The translations under genes and the position numbers were made by a program. From Kiritimatiellia bacterium (lineage in GTDB: Bacteria; Verrucomicrobiota; Kiritimatiellia; UBA8416; YA12-FULL-48-11): a stretch of DNA of 64,000 nucleotides. Shown one piece after another: positions 7,267 to 17,297 of the stretch (within the stretch, counting starts at the first letter, position 1; the number at the start of each line of letters is the position of its first letter). The stretch covers positions 310,001-374,000 of the forward strand of contig JAQUPZ010000003.1 in assembly GCA_028716365.1 (NCBI GenBank), given 5' to 3'. A model generated the notes under the pieces. The model did not search any database. It was not told the DNA's origin and saw only the letters and a list, made by a program, of their open reading frames with translations.

Positions 7267-9210
7267 ATGAAAATGAAAAACATAATCGTTCCCCTGGTCT
7301 TAGCCGCGAATTCATTTGTCCTGGATTTTTCTGCCTGCGCCGCCGATACGCCCTTGCTGACACTGCCGATGAACAAGCGTCCGGAATGGTTGAGGCGGGA
7401 CGGCATCGTGATGGCAGGGAGTTGGGAACCGTTGTTGTTCCGCGTACGTCGCGATGGCGCATCGGGTTATACGCCTACGGCAGAGCAGCGCGCCGCTTAT
7501 GAGCGGGAACAGAGCCCGGAGATGGTGGCGAAGCTGAAATCAATCGGTGTGAACTTTGTGATGATACACTGCTACAAAGGCGGTGGGCTCGAGGCGGAAC
7601 GCGAGAGTATGGCCGACGCGGTAAAGTTTGCCAAACTCTGCCATGACGCCGGTCTGCGTGTGGGCTGTTACACCTATAGCGGTGCGTTCATATGGGAACT
7701 GTTTTTTAAGGAGATGCCTCAGGCCAAGGATTGGCTCGTGCTCAACCCCGATGGCACACCAGTCACGTATGGCAAGGCCGGCTACCGCTATTACTGGGAC
7801 CGCAATCATCCCGACGCGCAGGAATTCTACCGGAAGATCGTGCGGTTTGCAGTCGAAGACATCCGTACCGATCTTGTCCACTTCGACAATTACGTCATCG
7901 GTCCCGGCCACGACGCAAATTCGGTCACACGCTTTCGCAAGTATCTGCGCAAAACATTTCCGGCGTCGCTCCTGAAAGAAAACGGTATTGCCGATGTGGG
8001 CATGGTAACGCCACCGGACCGTACCTGTACAAATCTTCTGGGTCGCGCCTGGGCGGACTTTTGTTGTCAATCCATATCCGATTCGTTTCACGCGATGACC
8101 CGTTACGCGCGTAAGTTGCGGCCGGACATCTTTATGGAAACCAATCCGGCCGGTATCAGTCCGACGATCCGCTGGGCGGTGGACCACGGTCGACTGTTGC
8201 GCGGCGGTGAGGCGTTCTGGGACGAAGGCCGTCATCCCGGGTTCATCAAGGACACATTACACACGCGGATTCGTACCTACAAGGCGGCGCGTGGCCTGAA
8301 CAACTCGGCGTTTGCCTATACCATCAATCCGCTTGAAGCCGCCGAATCCATGGCGTTCAACCTCGATTGCTTCGGTTGTATCTGCTGGTTCGAGTATGAT
8401 GCGTTTTACGAGTATCCCGGCCGTACGACGCTGATGTCGCCCGCGTTGGCGCCATTCGTGAGCTTCTACCATAAACGTCACGACCTGCTGCGCGACGCGA
8501 ATGTCGTGGCCGATGTAGGCGTGTTCCGGAGCTATCCCTCAATGCAATTCGGGCCGCGACAGACATCGAAACTCACCGGCGAGATCGAAGATACGCTCAT
8601 CGCCAACCGTTGCGCGTTCCAATTGGTGTTTGACCAGCAGCTCGACGAACTGTCGCGCTGGCCTGTGCTTGTGATGCCGGGTTGCGTCGCACTGTCGGAC
8701 GAACAGGTGAAAAAAATTCGCCGTTACGTCGTGAAAGGTGGCCGGCTTTGCGTCATCGGCCCGCTGGCGACGCATAACGAATGGATGCTTCCGCGAATGA
8801 AACCTGCGCTCGACGATTTACCGCAAGATCGTGTCGTTCGTGTTGACGAGAAAGGCGACTGGTTGGACGCAATCCGTCGTGCGTACGGCGGTCAACTCTC
8901 GCTCTCTGTCGTAAGTACCTTGGCAGGTACCAAACTTGAAGGTCTATGTGTCGAGCTGACCGAGCAACCGGATCGCCGCATGGTTCACCTGGTGAACTAC
9001 CGCACCGATAGCCCGATGAAAGACATTGCCGTCTCTGTCGCACTGCCAAAAGGCCGCGCCGCAAAATTTGTCACTCTTGCCAGTCCGGAACACGTCGCTG
9101 ACATTGCGGTGCCGTTCAAGCAAGAAGCCGGTATGGTGACATTCACCGTGCCTAACGTCAGCATTTATGAAGTCGCTGTTGTGACGCTCAGCGAAGCCGA
9201 ATTACGGTAA
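7267..9210 (+). CDS. Secreted TIM-barrel glycosidase-like protein with GATase-like C-terminal domain
   Basis: A 647-residue protein with a signal peptide (about 1-27, ending SACAAD). Residues about 70-400 resemble a GH42- or alpha-amylase-like TIM barrel: SIGVNFVMIHCYKGG, AGLRVGCYTYSGA, TDLVHFDNYVIGPGHD, PDIFMETNPAG, and LRGGEAFWDE with a candidate acidic pair. Residues about 440-530 (VLVMPGCVALSDEQVKKIR, then GGRLCVIG) match the beta-galactosidase trimerisation or glutamine-amidotransferase-like fold. A small beta domain ends the protein. The start has GAGGTG 7 bases upstream. No established family is certain. It is most likely an exported enzyme on an oligosaccharide released by its neighbours. 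Confidence 0.65.
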   Translation: MKMKNIIVPLVLAANSFVLDFSACAADTPLLTLPMNKRPEWLRRDGIVMAGSWEPLLFRVRRDGASGYTPTAEQRAAYEREQSPEMVAKLKSIGVNFVMIHCYKGGGLEAERESMADAVKFAKLCHDAGLRVGCYTYSGAFIWELFFKEMPQAKDWLVLNPDGTPVTYGKAGYRYYWDRNHPDAQEFYRKIVRFAVEDIRTDLVHFDNYVIGPGHDANSVTRFRKYLRKTFPASLLKENGIADVGMVTPPDRTCTNLLGRAWADFCCQSISDSFHAMTRYARKLRPDIFMETNPAGISPTIRWAVDHGRLLRGGEAFWDEGRHPGFIKDTLHTRIRTYKAARGLNNSAFAYTINPLEAAESMAFNLDCFGCICWFEYDAFYEYPGRTTLMSPALAPFVSFYHKRHDLLRDANVVADVGVFRSYPSMQFGPRQTSKLTGEIEDTLIANRCAFQLVFDQQLDELSRWPVLVMPGCVALSDEQVKKIRRYVVKGGRLCVIGPLATHNEWMLPRMKPALDDLPQDRVVRVDEKGDWLDAIRRAYGGQLSLSVVSTLAGTKLEGLCVELTEQPDRRMVHLVNYRTDSPMKDIAVSVALPKGRAAKFVTLASPEHVADIAVPFKQEAGMVTFTVPNVSIYEVAVVTLSEAELR

Positions 9211-9275
9211 GCCTGTTTAGACCGGGGCACGGTTTTTAATGAAATTGAGGCACATATGATAGGACGGGTTGTTGT

Positions 9276-11663
9276 ATGAAGCAGTTCATATTCATCGTTG
9301 TGGCAGTAACCGTGGCGGCTTTGACTGGGTTGGCGCAGATCGATACTCCAACGGATGGTTGGCTGAATGTGAAGGATATGGGTGTCTCAGGCTCGGAGTT
9401 CGAGACCACGGCCACCACCACCGCCGTGTCGAACCAGATCACCGTGGCCGAAGTTGGCGACCTGCAGGTTGGCCAGCAGATCACTGTATCCAAGTGTAAT
9501 ATCCGCTACCTCCGACCGATGCAGTACGGGCCGGGGGAGCCGTACGCGACTTCGAAACCGTTGGGTGATGCCCTGGAAATGCGTGGCTACGATGGTAGTG
9601 GTGGTAGCTGGCTGGCATATATCATGGAAATCGATGGCGCCGACCCGGTCACTTTCCGCTGGAAAGGTGACATCGCCAAACCATGGACCGCCTCCAAAGT
9701 CCCGGTAACCTACGACTGGCAGAAGCTTAGCGGCGGGACCGAAATACGTTTCAAACGCCAGGAGTGGAAGCCGGGGCAAATGGTGACGTTCTCCGCCCGC
9801 GACCAGCTTGTGAGTACAATCGATAAGATCGAAGGTAAGGTCCTCACCCTCGGAAAGCCCGCTAACCGGACGACCACCGGTGCTGTCGTCCGACACACCG
9901 ACCGCGAGGCGGTGCAAAAGGCCATCAATCTTGCCTTGAAGCGCAAGTGCAACCTATTCTTCCCTGCCGGGCACTATCGCATACCCGGCGGCCTGTATGT
10001 CAACAATGCTACGGCAATCCGTATCGAGGGGGCCAACGCCGAGACAACAGTACTCGATATCAGCGATGGCGAGGGTTCTTGTTTTTCCCTTCAGCGGGGG
10101 ACGGAGGTGACTATCCGTAATTTCACCATGATCGGTCACACGGGGTTGGCGGAGGCGCCGTTGTCTTTCACCACCAGCACGGGCTACGGCTACTGGCCCA
10201 ACGGCATCAAAGGATGCAATGCGGTGGGTATGTCAGGGACGGAGCGTGTGCTGATCGAAAACGTCCACGCCAGACGTATGGCCTGTGAGGCCTTTTATGC
10301 CCAGGGGCCCACGCGTGTCGGCAAGACCGACGAACCTGCACAGTACCAGAAATCGCTCACCTACCTGCGCTGCAGTGTTACCGACTGCGCCGCCAATGCC
10401 TTCAACAACAACGACCGGGGAGAAAACACCAGTATCCTGTACTGCCGCGTGGATGGTGCCGGGTGGCATGCTGCCGAGATGCCCGCGCGCTTCCTGCGAG
10501 TCATCGGTTGCTACTTCCGTAACACTGGCGCGATTACCGTAGGTGATATGAGCCACCGCTATGATGATCTGAACGAACTGGGCTGCGGGCAGGCCTTCAT
10601 TTGCAATAATGTCTTTGAAGGTATTGGCCGTTGCGGAGGCATTGCGGTCAACCACGGATCCTCACAGGTTGTGATCTCCGGTAATCTCTTTATTAATTTC
10701 AACGGCAGGGCTATCACGGTTTCCAGCGCGACGGTGCGGCCCTCTTTGCCGTGGTTCAAGCCCGATGCGGCCCAGCATTGGGGCTCCTATCCATCCCGCA
10801 GTGCCGTCATCACCGGTAACATCATCGACATGACGTTCACGGGCGAGAAACCGGCCAGCCGCATTGGCATCAGTGTGGATGCATCCGAAGTCACGGTTGC
10901 TGACAATCAGGTCTATGTTCGCGGAAAAGCCGACCCACGCGTAACGGGGATCAGCTTGAAAGAGCCTGCGCTACACCTGAACGTTCACAACAACCTGATC
11001 GCAAATTGCGGCAACGGTCTTGGTACAGGGCGCGCAACCTCTCGTGTAACGCAGGTGATTGACAACACTACCTTCATGGAGGCTTCACTGCCGCTCGAGT
11101 GGTGCTACACTCACCAGTATCAGAACTGGAATGTGGTCTGGCGCAGTGGTGGCAAAGTCGCCGGGACCTCGATCATCGAAGCGTACGATCCCTCTACTCT
11201 GCGCTTTAAACTCACCACCCCGCGCGAGATGAAGATGGGAGAGACCTTCGAGGTCTATCCGCCCTGTGCTGCGAACTGGAACATCCATGACAACACAATC
11301 ACCGGCTGCCTGAAACCGGTCGTACTAAATTCCTATGGTAGTGAATCGTCGTTCTTGAAGAACAACATCATCTCGCGCGGGGAGACATCAGGAGTCAAGG
11401 TTGCCATTGAGGTTCGAGGAGAATTCAAGCTCATAGGTAATCACGTTAGTGGTTTTGATGAGAAAAATTCCTCAGTGCTGGCACTTTATCCGGACCCGGT
11501 AGGGAAGGGCTGCCGGAATCTCTATCGTGACAACATCTTCGTGAGGTGCGCTGGCATCGTGGCGGAGGATCAGAAGGCATTGTGGGTTGAGGCAAAACCC
11601 GAGGGTAACATCTACGTTGAGTGCGGTGCAGGCGAGGACCCGAGCCCCATCAAATCGCCGTGA
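9276..11663 (+). CDS. Secreted right-handed beta-helix protein (pectate-lyase-like fold)
   Basis: A 795-residue protein with a short signal peptide (MKQFIFIVVAVTVAALTGLA). After a beta-rich N-terminal region comes AVQKAINLALKRKCNLFFPA at about 212-231, the hallmark first turn of pectate-lyase-3-type beta-helices. Many turns follow with repeated N-rich motifs (NNVFEGIGRCGG, GNLFINFNG, GNIIDMTF, NNLIANCG, DNTIT). Such folds occur in polysaccharide lyases, GH28-like hydrolases, epimerases and carbohydrate-binding proteins, so activity cannot be read from the fold alone. It lies 65 bases after the TIM-barrel gene in the same orientation. The ribosome site is weak (GGACGGG). Confidence 0.7.
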   Translation: MKQFIFIVVAVTVAALTGLAQIDTPTDGWLNVKDMGVSGSEFETTATTTAVSNQITVAEVGDLQVGQQITVSKCNIRYLRPMQYGPGEPYATSKPLGDALEMRGYDGSGGSWLAYIMEIDGADPVTFRWKGDIAKPWTASKVPVTYDWQKLSGGTEIRFKRQEWKPGQMVTFSARDQLVSTIDKIEGKVLTLGKPANRTTTGAVVRHTDREAVQKAINLALKRKCNLFFPAGHYRIPGGLYVNNATAIRIEGANAETTVLDISDGEGSCFSLQRGTEVTIRNFTMIGHTGLAEAPLSFTTSTGYGYWPNGIKGCNAVGMSGTERVLIENVHARRMACEAFYAQGPTRVGKTDEPAQYQKSLTYLRCSVTDCAANAFNNNDRGENTSILYCRVDGAGWHAAEMPARFLRVIGCYFRNTGAITVGDMSHRYDDLNELGCGQAFICNNVFEGIGRCGGIAVNHGSSQVVISGNLFINFNGRAITVSSATVRPSLPWFKPDAAQHWGSYPSRSAVITGNIIDMTFTGEKPASRIGISVDASEVTVADNQVYVRGKADPRVTGISLKEPALHLNVHNNLIANCGNGLGTGRATSRVTQVIDNTTFMEASLPLEWCYTHQYQNWNVVWRSGGKVAGTSIIEAYDPSTLRFKLTTPREMKMGETFEVYPPCAANWNIHDNTITGCLKPVVLNSYGSESSFLKNNIISRGETSGVKVAIEVRGEFKLIGNHVSGFDEKNSSVLALYPDPVGKGCRNLYRDNIFVRCAGIVAEDQKALWVEAKPEGNIYVECGAGEDPSPIKSP

Positions 11664-11696
11664 ATCATGGCAATAAAATGATCAGCCGGTTGGTTA

Positions 11697-11713
11697 TTGA
11701 CACTTGCTGAATT
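11697..11713 (+). promoter_or_regulatory. TTGACA promoter candidate, second copy
   Basis: TTGACACTTGCTGAATT shares 15 of 17 bases with 4725-4741. A CATTAT -10 candidate follows at 18-base spacing. ATGCATTA occurs in both upstream regions as well. Confidence 0.4.
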
Positions 11714-11726
11714 TTGGATGCATTAT

Positions 11727-11744
11727 TTATTAACGAGTTAATAA
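11727..11744. promoter_or_regulatory. Perfect 7-base inverted repeat before the Gfo/Idh gene
   Basis: TTATTAA-CGAG-TTAATAA ends 14 bases before the ATG. It could be an operator or an mRNA hairpin near the ribosome site (ATGAGGTT). Confidence 0.35.
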
Positions 11745-11758
11745 CATGAGGTTAACTT

Positions 11759-13105
11759 ATGAACTATCCCAAAAAACGATTTCTTATAACAAGCAATTGG
11801 ACCAGTCGGCGTGATTTTCTTAAGCGAGCCGGTCTCACCGGGGCCGGTTTACTGGTTGTCAACAACAGGGTCTTGGCCAGGGGCCAGTCACCCAACGAGA
11901 AACTGAATATCGGGATCGTAGGCGTGGCAGGGCGCGGAGGTGGGAACATGCAGGCGGTGGCTGGCGAGAACATTGCTGCACTGTGTGATGTGGACGATAA
12001 CAAACTTGCCGCAGCTGCCAAACAGTTCCCCAAAGCCCAGAAGTACAACGACTGGCGCAAAATGTTGGACCAAAAGGATCTTGACGCGGTCGTGTGCAGC
12101 AGTACCGAACATACCCATGGGCTTGTCTGCATCGGGGCTCTGCGGCGCAGCTTACATGTGTATTGCGAGAAGCCGATTGCGCACAGTGTCGAGGAAGTTC
12201 AACTGGTGCGTAAGGAGTATCTGAAGGTCAAGGACAAAGTGGCCACTCAGCAGGGTACGCAGATTCACGCGAGCGAGAACTTCCGCCGAGTTGTGGAACT
12301 GGTTCGTGCCGGTGCGATTGGCACTGTACGTGAAGTACACAACTGGTGCAACCGCGTGCCGCTTGGTCCCCGAACCCGTCCACCGGAGACTCCTCCGGTC
12401 CCGACGAATCTACACTGGGACTTGTGGCTGGGACCTGCGCTTGTCCGTCCTTATCATCCCACGTACTTCACCGGTGGTTGCCTGTGGTGGGATAAGTGGT
12501 GGGATTTTGGTCACGGGACCATTGGTGGAATGGGGCCGCATATTACCGACCTGGGTTGCTGGGCTCTGGACCTGGACATGGCGACCACAATCGAGGCCGA
12601 CTCGGATCCAAAGGGTGGCTATCCCGAAACTTATCCGGAATGGCTTACTGTACGTTGGCAGTATCCCGCTTGCGGTGACCGTCCGCCGGTAATGGTTTAC
12701 TGGTACGACGGAGGGAAGCTGCCGCCATCACCGCCCGATATGGATTTGACGAAGTGGGGAGGGCTCGGCATGCTCTTTGTCGGCGACAAGGGCCAGTTAC
12801 TGGCCAACTACAGTGCGCATGTCCTGTTGCCGAAAAAACAGTTTGAAGGATTCCAACCTCCAGCGCCGTCGATTCCTCGCTCCATCGGCCATCATCAGGA
12901 GTGGATCCAGGGTGCCAAGACAGGCGCGGCGACGTCCTGTAACTTCGATTACGGGGGAAAAATGACGGAGAATCTTTTGGCGGGTGTTGTGTCTTGCCGT
13001 GTCAAACAGAAACTGGAGTGGGATTCAAAGAATCTCCGGGCGACGAACTGTCCCGAAGCCGATCGGTTCATCCGAAAACAGTACCGCGAAGGTTGGAAGC
13101 CGTAA
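11759..13105 (+). CDS. Tat-exported Gfo/Idh/MocA-family oxidoreductase
   Basis: A 448-residue NAD(P)-dependent sugar or polyol oxidoreductase. A twin-arginine signal is clear: SRRDFLKRAG at about 16-25, followed by a mild hydrophobic stretch and ARGQ. The Rossmann start is LNIGIVGVAGRGGGN (about 49-63), and the family's catalytic-region motif YCEKP lies near 136. The C-terminal beta-sheet domain carries Trp-rich surfaces typical of exported PVC members. Tat export implies it folds with its nucleotide before transport. Members oxidise sugar hydroxyls, often at C3, or act in closed redox cycles. Codons 5-11 coincide with the last block of the mosaic leader. It is likely to work with the exported sugar enzymes at 18-24 kb. 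Confidence 0.85.
   Translation: MNYPKKRFLITSNWTSRRDFLKRAGLTGAGLLVVNNRVLARGQSPNEKLNIGIVGVAGRGGGNMQAVAGENIAALCDVDDNKLAAAAKQFPKAQKYNDWRKMLDQKDLDAVVCSSTEHTHGLVCIGALRRSLHVYCEKPIAHSVEEVQLVRKEYLKVKDKVATQQGTQIHASENFRRVVELVRAGAIGTVREVHNWCNRVPLGPRTRPPETPPVPTNLHWDLWLGPALVRPYHPTYFTGGCLWWDKWWDFGHGTIGGMGPHITDLGCWALDLDMATTIEADSDPKGGYPETYPEWLTVRWQYPACGDRPPVMVYWYDGGKLPPSPPDMDLTKWGGLGMLFVGDKGQLLANYSAHVLLPKKQFEGFQPPAPSIPRSIGHHQEWIQGAKTGAATSCNFDYGGKMTENLLAGVVSCRVKQKLEWDSKNLRATNCPEADRFIRKQYREGWKP
11771..11791. repeat. Mosaic leader, 3' block only (copy E)
   Basis: AAAAAACGATTTCTTATAAC matches AAAAAGTAATTTCTTATAAT of copy B, but here it lies inside the coding sequence of the Gfo/Idh gene (residues 5-11). The short length means chance cannot be excluded. 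Confidence 0.35.
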
Positions 13106-13141
13106 GTCATAAGCGAATTCGAGCTGGTCGGTCCATACTGT

Positions 13142-14290
13142 CTAAGCGGTTTCCAGTGCTACGGCAGAACCCATGCCGCCTCCCACGCATAGTGTTGCCA
13201 GGGCTTTTTTAATTTCTTTGCGGGCAATGCGGTGTGCCAGATGGACAATTAAGCGTGCCCCGGAAGCCCCGATTGGATGACCCAGCGCAATGGCCCCACC
13301 ATTCGGATTAACCTTGCTACCATCCACCTTCATTTCTTTTATACAGACGAGCGACTGGGCCGCGAAAGCTTCATTCAGTTCGATTGTGTCAAACGCGTTG
13401 ATATTAATGTTTAAGTTCTGACAGAGTTTGGCAGTGGCGCGAACAGGGCCCAAAGCCATTTGATCCGGCGCGCATCCAATATTGTACCAGCCGGTGATTT
13501 TAGCCAGCGGTGTCCAGCCATTCCGGCGCATACCATCTTCACTGCATACGACCAACATGGCCGCACCGTCATTGATACCGGAAGAGTTGCCGGCTGTAAC
13601 TGTGCCATCAGCTTTGAAGGCCGGTTTCATCGTTGAAAGTTTTTCCAGGGTTACATCAGGCCGGGGGTGTTCATCCTGGCTCAATTTATCAACAGGAACA
13701 ATTTCGTCATTGAAGGCACCTCTCGCATGGGCGGCCGCGTATTTCTGCTGACTCTGGAGAGCGAAGGTATCCTGGGCAATACGGTCAATACCGAATTGTT
13801 CTGCAAGCGTGTCAACGGTCAAGCCCATGTGTTTGCCGCTAAAGGCATCCACAAGCCCGTCACGCAGGATCGAATCAATCAACAATCCATCACCAAGCCT
13901 GTAACCGCTTCTTGCCCGATCGAGAAGGAATGGGGCATTAGACATGGATTCAGTGCCACCACACAGGACCACATTAGCGTCGCCAGCCAGGATGGTCCGA
14001 GCCGCCAGGATCACGGCGTGCATGCCGGAAGCACACATCATATTGATGGTACATGCCGGTCTATCCTCCGGAACATTCAGTCCCATGCCGACTTGACGAG
14101 CAATGTTCATTCCCTGCCCGGCGGAAAGTACGTTGCCGATGATGACCTGGTCTATTTGCCGGGGATCAATCGTTTCGAGCATTTTGCGGCCCGCTTCCTT
14201 GGCCAGGTCAGTTGCCGAACGTTTGACCAGGCCACCCAGCAAACGTCCCTGAGGCGTTCTCTTAGCGGCAACGATAAATATATTTTTCAT
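13142..14290 (-). CDS. Acetyl-CoA acetyltransferase (thiolase)
   Basis: A 382-residue thiolase that interconverts two acetyl-CoA and acetoacetyl-CoA in the cytoplasm. The acyl-accepting Cys86 lies in MMCASGMHA. The second set is His338 in GGAIALGHPIGASG and Cys368 in CVGGGMG. The length is that of bacterial AtoB/PhaA enzymes. The start at 14290 follows GGAAAGGA by 8 bases. An upstream in-frame start at 14320 would overlap the CoA-transferase. It is the last gene of a four-gene operon (regulator, SDR, CoA-transferase, thiolase). With its neighbours it can link acetate, acetoacetate and 3-hydroxybutyrate. Confidence 0.92.
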   Translation of the reverse strand: MKNIFIVAAKRTPQGRLLGGLVKRSATDLAKEAGRKMLETIDPRQIDQVIIGNVLSAGQGMNIARQVGMGLNVPEDRPACTINMMCASGMHAVILAARTILAGDANVVLCGGTESMSNAPFLLDRARSGYRLGDGLLIDSILRDGLVDAFSGKHMGLTVDTLAEQFGIDRIAQDTFALQSQQKYAAAHARGAFNDEIVPVDKLSQDEHPRPDVTLEKLSTMKPAFKADGTVTAGNSSGINDGAAMLVVCSEDGMRRNGWTPLAKITGWYNIGCAPDQMALGPVRATAKLCQNLNININAFDTIELNEAFAAQSLVCIKEMKVDGSKVNPNGGAIALGHPIGASGARLIVHLAHRIARKEIKKALATLCVGGGMGSAVALETA

Positions 14291-14306
14291 GACATGATCC
14301 TTTCCG

Positions 14307-15848
14307 TTATTTAAAAACATGCGCCGGCATGGGGCGGATGTTATTCATGATCGGCTTGAATTCCATTAAATCCAGAACATGCTTCTGCAGATCAAGTCCC
14401 GGTGCCACCTCGATCAGTTCCAGCCCTTCGTCAATCAGTCGAAACACGGCCCGCTCCGTGACAAACATTACTTTTTGACCTACCTCTCTTGCCCGCTGGG
14501 CGCTGAAAGAAACCTGCTCTACCTGTTTTACGAACTTACGAATCGGCCCTTCCTCGACAATGACCAACCGACCGTTTTCCACACTCACAACCAGTTTCCC
14601 CGCGGTGAAGGTCCCGCAGAAAACAAGTTGCTTGGCGGTTTGGCTGATGTTGACGAATCCGCCGACACCTGCCAGACGCGTGCCGAATTTGGAGATATTC
14701 ACGTTTCCAGATACATCCGTCTGGGCTAATCCCAGTGCCGCGAAGTCAAGTCCCCGGCCATCGTAGAAGTCAAACTGGGCCGGTTGATCCACCACCGCCT
14801 GAGGATAAAGGGATGCCCCGAAACTCAAACCACCGCCCGGTACGCCGCCGATGGGACCGCTCTCGACTGTCATAGTAAAACGGTCGAGCCAGCCGCGCTC
14901 GGCGGCGATCCGGGCGATACCTTCCGGCATCCCGATGCCTAGATTCACAATCGCCCCGGACGGAATTTCATCGCATGCCCGGGCCGTGATAATCCGGCGT
15001 TCATCCATGGGGAGCGGTTCGAGTGAAGCGGCCGAGTGATCCAAGCCCGGCAGTGCCGAACAATAACCGGCATTGTAGTGTTCTGCAAAGGTCTGATCGT
15101 GTTCGTGCGGGTCTGCCACCACGATGTGATCGACTAAAATCCCCGGTACCTTGACCTGCTGGGGGTGTATGGGCCGATCAAGCAATTGGCTTACCTGCGC
15201 CAGAACTCGTCCACCGCTGTTCCTGACCGCCTGAGCAATCGGTAGGACCTCGCCAAACAGGGCTTCACGGTCCATGATGAGGTTACCGAACGGATCGGCG
15301 GCAGTTGCGCGGATTAGACCCACATTGATAGGAAATGCCTTGTAAAAAAGCCAGGTACGGCCATTGAGATGGACACGTTCGACTAATCCTGCCGGTGTCC
15401 TGTCATTCATGCGGCCGCCTTGCAGTTCAGGATCAATGAAGGTATGAAGTCCCACGTGCGTGATACAACCGGGCCGGCCAGCGGCAATATCGCGAAACAA
15501 CTGGCTGATAACCCCCTGGGGAAAATTGTAGGCTTCGATCGCGCCTTCGATGGCCATCTTGCCCAGTTTAGGGGCCAAAGCCCAGTGTCCGCCGATCACG
15601 CGTTTCAACATACCGGAATGCGCCAGGTGATTGGCACCGCGATTCTTGGCATCACCCTGGCCCGCCGCATAGACAAGAGTTAGATTCCGGGGTGTATTTT
15701 GCCCGAGAAAACGTCGTTCCAGTGCCGACAAAAGCGCCTCGGGAACACCCGAACCGACGAAGCCACCGGTGGCCAGCGTCTCGCCATCTCGAATCAGCGC
15801 TACAGCCTCATCCGCCGAGATAAGCTTGGCCTCGAGTGGAGCTTTCAT
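14307..15848 (-). CDS. Fused acyl-CoA:acetate/propionate CoA-transferase
   Basis: A 513-residue single-chain CoA-transferase with both family halves, as in propionate CoA-transferase and YdiF. The N-terminal half has the [12 protein letters not shown] loop. The C-terminal half has [13 protein letters not shown], whose Glu329 forms the covalent glutamyl-CoA intermediate. It exchanges CoA between short-chain acids such as acetate, acetoacetate or butyrate. The ATG at 15848 overlaps the upstream TGA as ATGA and has GGAGG 9 bases before it, which favours it over the ATG at 15857. Translation is probably coupled to the SDR gene. Confidence 0.9.
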   Translation of the reverse strand: MKAPLEAKLISADEAVALIRDGETLATGGFVGSGVPEALLSALERRFLGQNTPRNLTLVYAAGQGDAKNRGANHLAHSGMLKRVIGGHWALAPKLGKMAIEGAIEAYNFPQGVISQLFRDIAAGRPGCITHVGLHTFIDPELQGGRMNDRTPAGLVERVHLNGRTWLFYKAFPINVGLIRATAADPFGNLIMDREALFGEVLPIAQAVRNSGGRVLAQVSQLLDRPIHPQQVKVPGILVDHIVVADPHEHDQTFAEHYNAGYCSALPGLDHSAASLEPLPMDERRIITARACDEIPSGAIVNLGIGMPEGIARIAAERGWLDRFTMTVESGPIGGVPGGGLSFGASLYPQAVVDQPAQFDFYDGRGLDFAALGLAQTDVSGNVNISKFGTRLAGVGGFVNISQTAKQLVFCGTFTAGKLVVSVENGRLVIVEEGPIRKFVKQVEQVSFSAQRAREVGQKVMFVTERAVFRLIDEGLELIEVAPGLDLQKHVLDLMEFKPIMNNIRPMPAHVFK

Positions 15849-16597
15849 CCGATCCATCCTCCGTTGACTTGAATAACCTGGCTGGTAACATACGACGCGA
15901 GTTCGCTACATAGAAACAATATGACACCGCCGATTTCTTCCGGTTCACCAAAACGGCCGAGTGGAACGTTCTTCAGCATTTCGACCCGAACCTCTTCAGG
16001 AATACTCTTTCCCATCTCGGTCAGGACTACGCCAGGAGCGACCGCGTTCACGGTAATGCGCCGTTTGGCGAGTTCCTTGCTCAACACTTTGGTTAGCCCG
16101 ATTACACCTGCCTTGGAGGCCGCGTAGTTGGCCTGACCGAACAGGCCAAGCACGCCGGAAATTGAGGCGAGGTTCACGATACGTCCACCGTCGGCCAGCT
16201 TAAGCGCCGCCTCCCGGCACATGTGGAATACGCCTGTTAGATTCGTTTCGATCACAGCCGTCCATTCCTCCTCGCTCATCTTCTTAATCGTGCGGTCACG
16301 TAATATGCCCGCGTTGTTGATGACGATATCGACATGCCCGAATCGGGTTATTACGGCATCAAACATCCGTGTAACTGCAGCCGGATCACATACATTGGCT
16401 TCCGCAAGGATCGCCATTTTACCAATGGACCCAGCTGTTTCCTCCGCACGCCGGCGGTTAAGGCCTTGCGGGTCATTGAAGTAATTTATGGCCACTGCGG
16501 CTCCAGCCTTGGCCAACAAAACAGCTGTTGTTGCACCGAGTCCTTGACCAGCACCTGTAACAATGGCGATCTTGCCGGAAAGATTGATTGGGATCAT
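15845..16597 (-). CDS. Short-chain dehydrogenase/reductase, FabG/PhaB-like
   Basis: A 250-residue classical SDR. The cofactor motif is TGAGQGLG (14-21). The structural motif is NNAG (94-97). The catalytic set is Ser145, Tyr158 and Lys162 (NYAASKAG). The family includes 3-oxoacyl-ACP reductases and acetoacetyl-CoA reductases. The thiolase and CoA-transferase in the same operon favour an acetoacetyl-CoA or 3-hydroxybutyrate reaction over fatty-acid synthesis, by inference. Its ATG overlaps the regulator's stop as ATGA, with GGAA upstream, and its own stop overlaps the next start, so the genes are tightly coupled. Confidence 0.88.
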   Translation of the reverse strand: MIPINLSGKIAIVTGAGQGLGATTAVLLAKAGAAVAINYFNDPQGLNRRRAEETAGSIGKMAILAEANVCDPAAVTRMFDAVITRFGHVDIVINNAGILRDRTIKKMSEEEWTAVIETNLTGVFHMCREAALKLADGGRIVNLASISGVLGLFGQANYAASKAGVIGLTKVLSKELAKRRITVNAVAPGVVLTEMGKSIPEEVRVEMLKNVPLGRFGEPEEIGGVILFLCSELASYVTSQVIQVNGGWIG

Positions 16598-17163
16598 GAC
16601 GGGGATTCCTTTCTATGTTGTTTTGGACGGTCCTGCATGAAGACACAGATAAAACGGGCGGGTTGTTTGCCCAACACCTGAGTAGTGTGAACACGGGTGG
16701 GATCGAAATATAACGAATCGCCCGGATTCAATTGCATGACATGTTCGCCAACCGTAAATATCATCCGGCCGGAAAGCATGTAAATGAATTCTTGTCCGCC
16801 ATGTTGGAATTTACCCTTGGGTTCACCAGGTTTGATAGTCAGCAAAAACGGTTCTCCGATTTTATATTTCATCTCAAGTGCCAGGGATTCATATGCATAT
16901 CCCCACTGGGAACCGTTCCGGGTGGTAAGGCGGCCCTTGCCTTTACGGGTCAGAACAAAAGGTGGATTGGTTTCTTCTTCAACGAAAAATTCCGATATTG
17001 TCACTTCGAGTGCTTCGGCAATACGCAGGAGAGTGGAGATGGGGGCCGAGACCTGGCCGGTTTCGATTTTGGAGAGCGTACTCTTCGTCATACCGGCTTT
17101 TTCGGACAGAGCGGTTACAGTCAAGTTGGCATGCTGGCGCAGGCGCCGGATATTTAATCCCAT
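16594..17163 (-). CDS. XRE-family transcriptional regulator with C-terminal cupin
   Basis: 189 residues from ATG 17163. Residues 2-55 form the helix-turn-helix (IRRLRQHANLTVTALSEKAG, then TKSTLSKIETGQ). Residues about 110-180 form a cupin barrel (KFQHGGQEFIYMLSGR, then LNPGDSLYFDPTRVH) that may sense a small ligand. This layout is typical of regulators of adjacent metabolic genes. The in-frame ATG at 17220 and GTG at 17178 are possible but would add a tail unlike the family, and none of the three has a ribosome site. First gene of the CoA operon, so it probably controls that operon and itself. Confidence 0.85.
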   Translation of the reverse strand: MGLNIRRLRQHANLTVTALSEKAGMTKSTLSKIETGQVSAPISTLLRIAEALEVTISEFFVEEETNPPFVLTRKGKGRLTTRNGSQWGYAYESLALEMKYKIGEPFLLTIKPGEPKGKFQHGGQEFIYMLSGRMIFTVGEHVMQLNPGDSLYFDPTRVHTTQVLGKQPARFICVFMQDRPKQHRKESPS

Positions 17164-17297
17164 GCTTTGTTCATTCACAAGAAACAATGTATCGTGTTGA
17201 GAAACGACAGTCAAATACATTTATGAAGAAATAGCGGTGCTCTTCAGATGCAGAAAGTACGGACATGGATATGAGTGTAAACCCGAAAATTCTTCCA

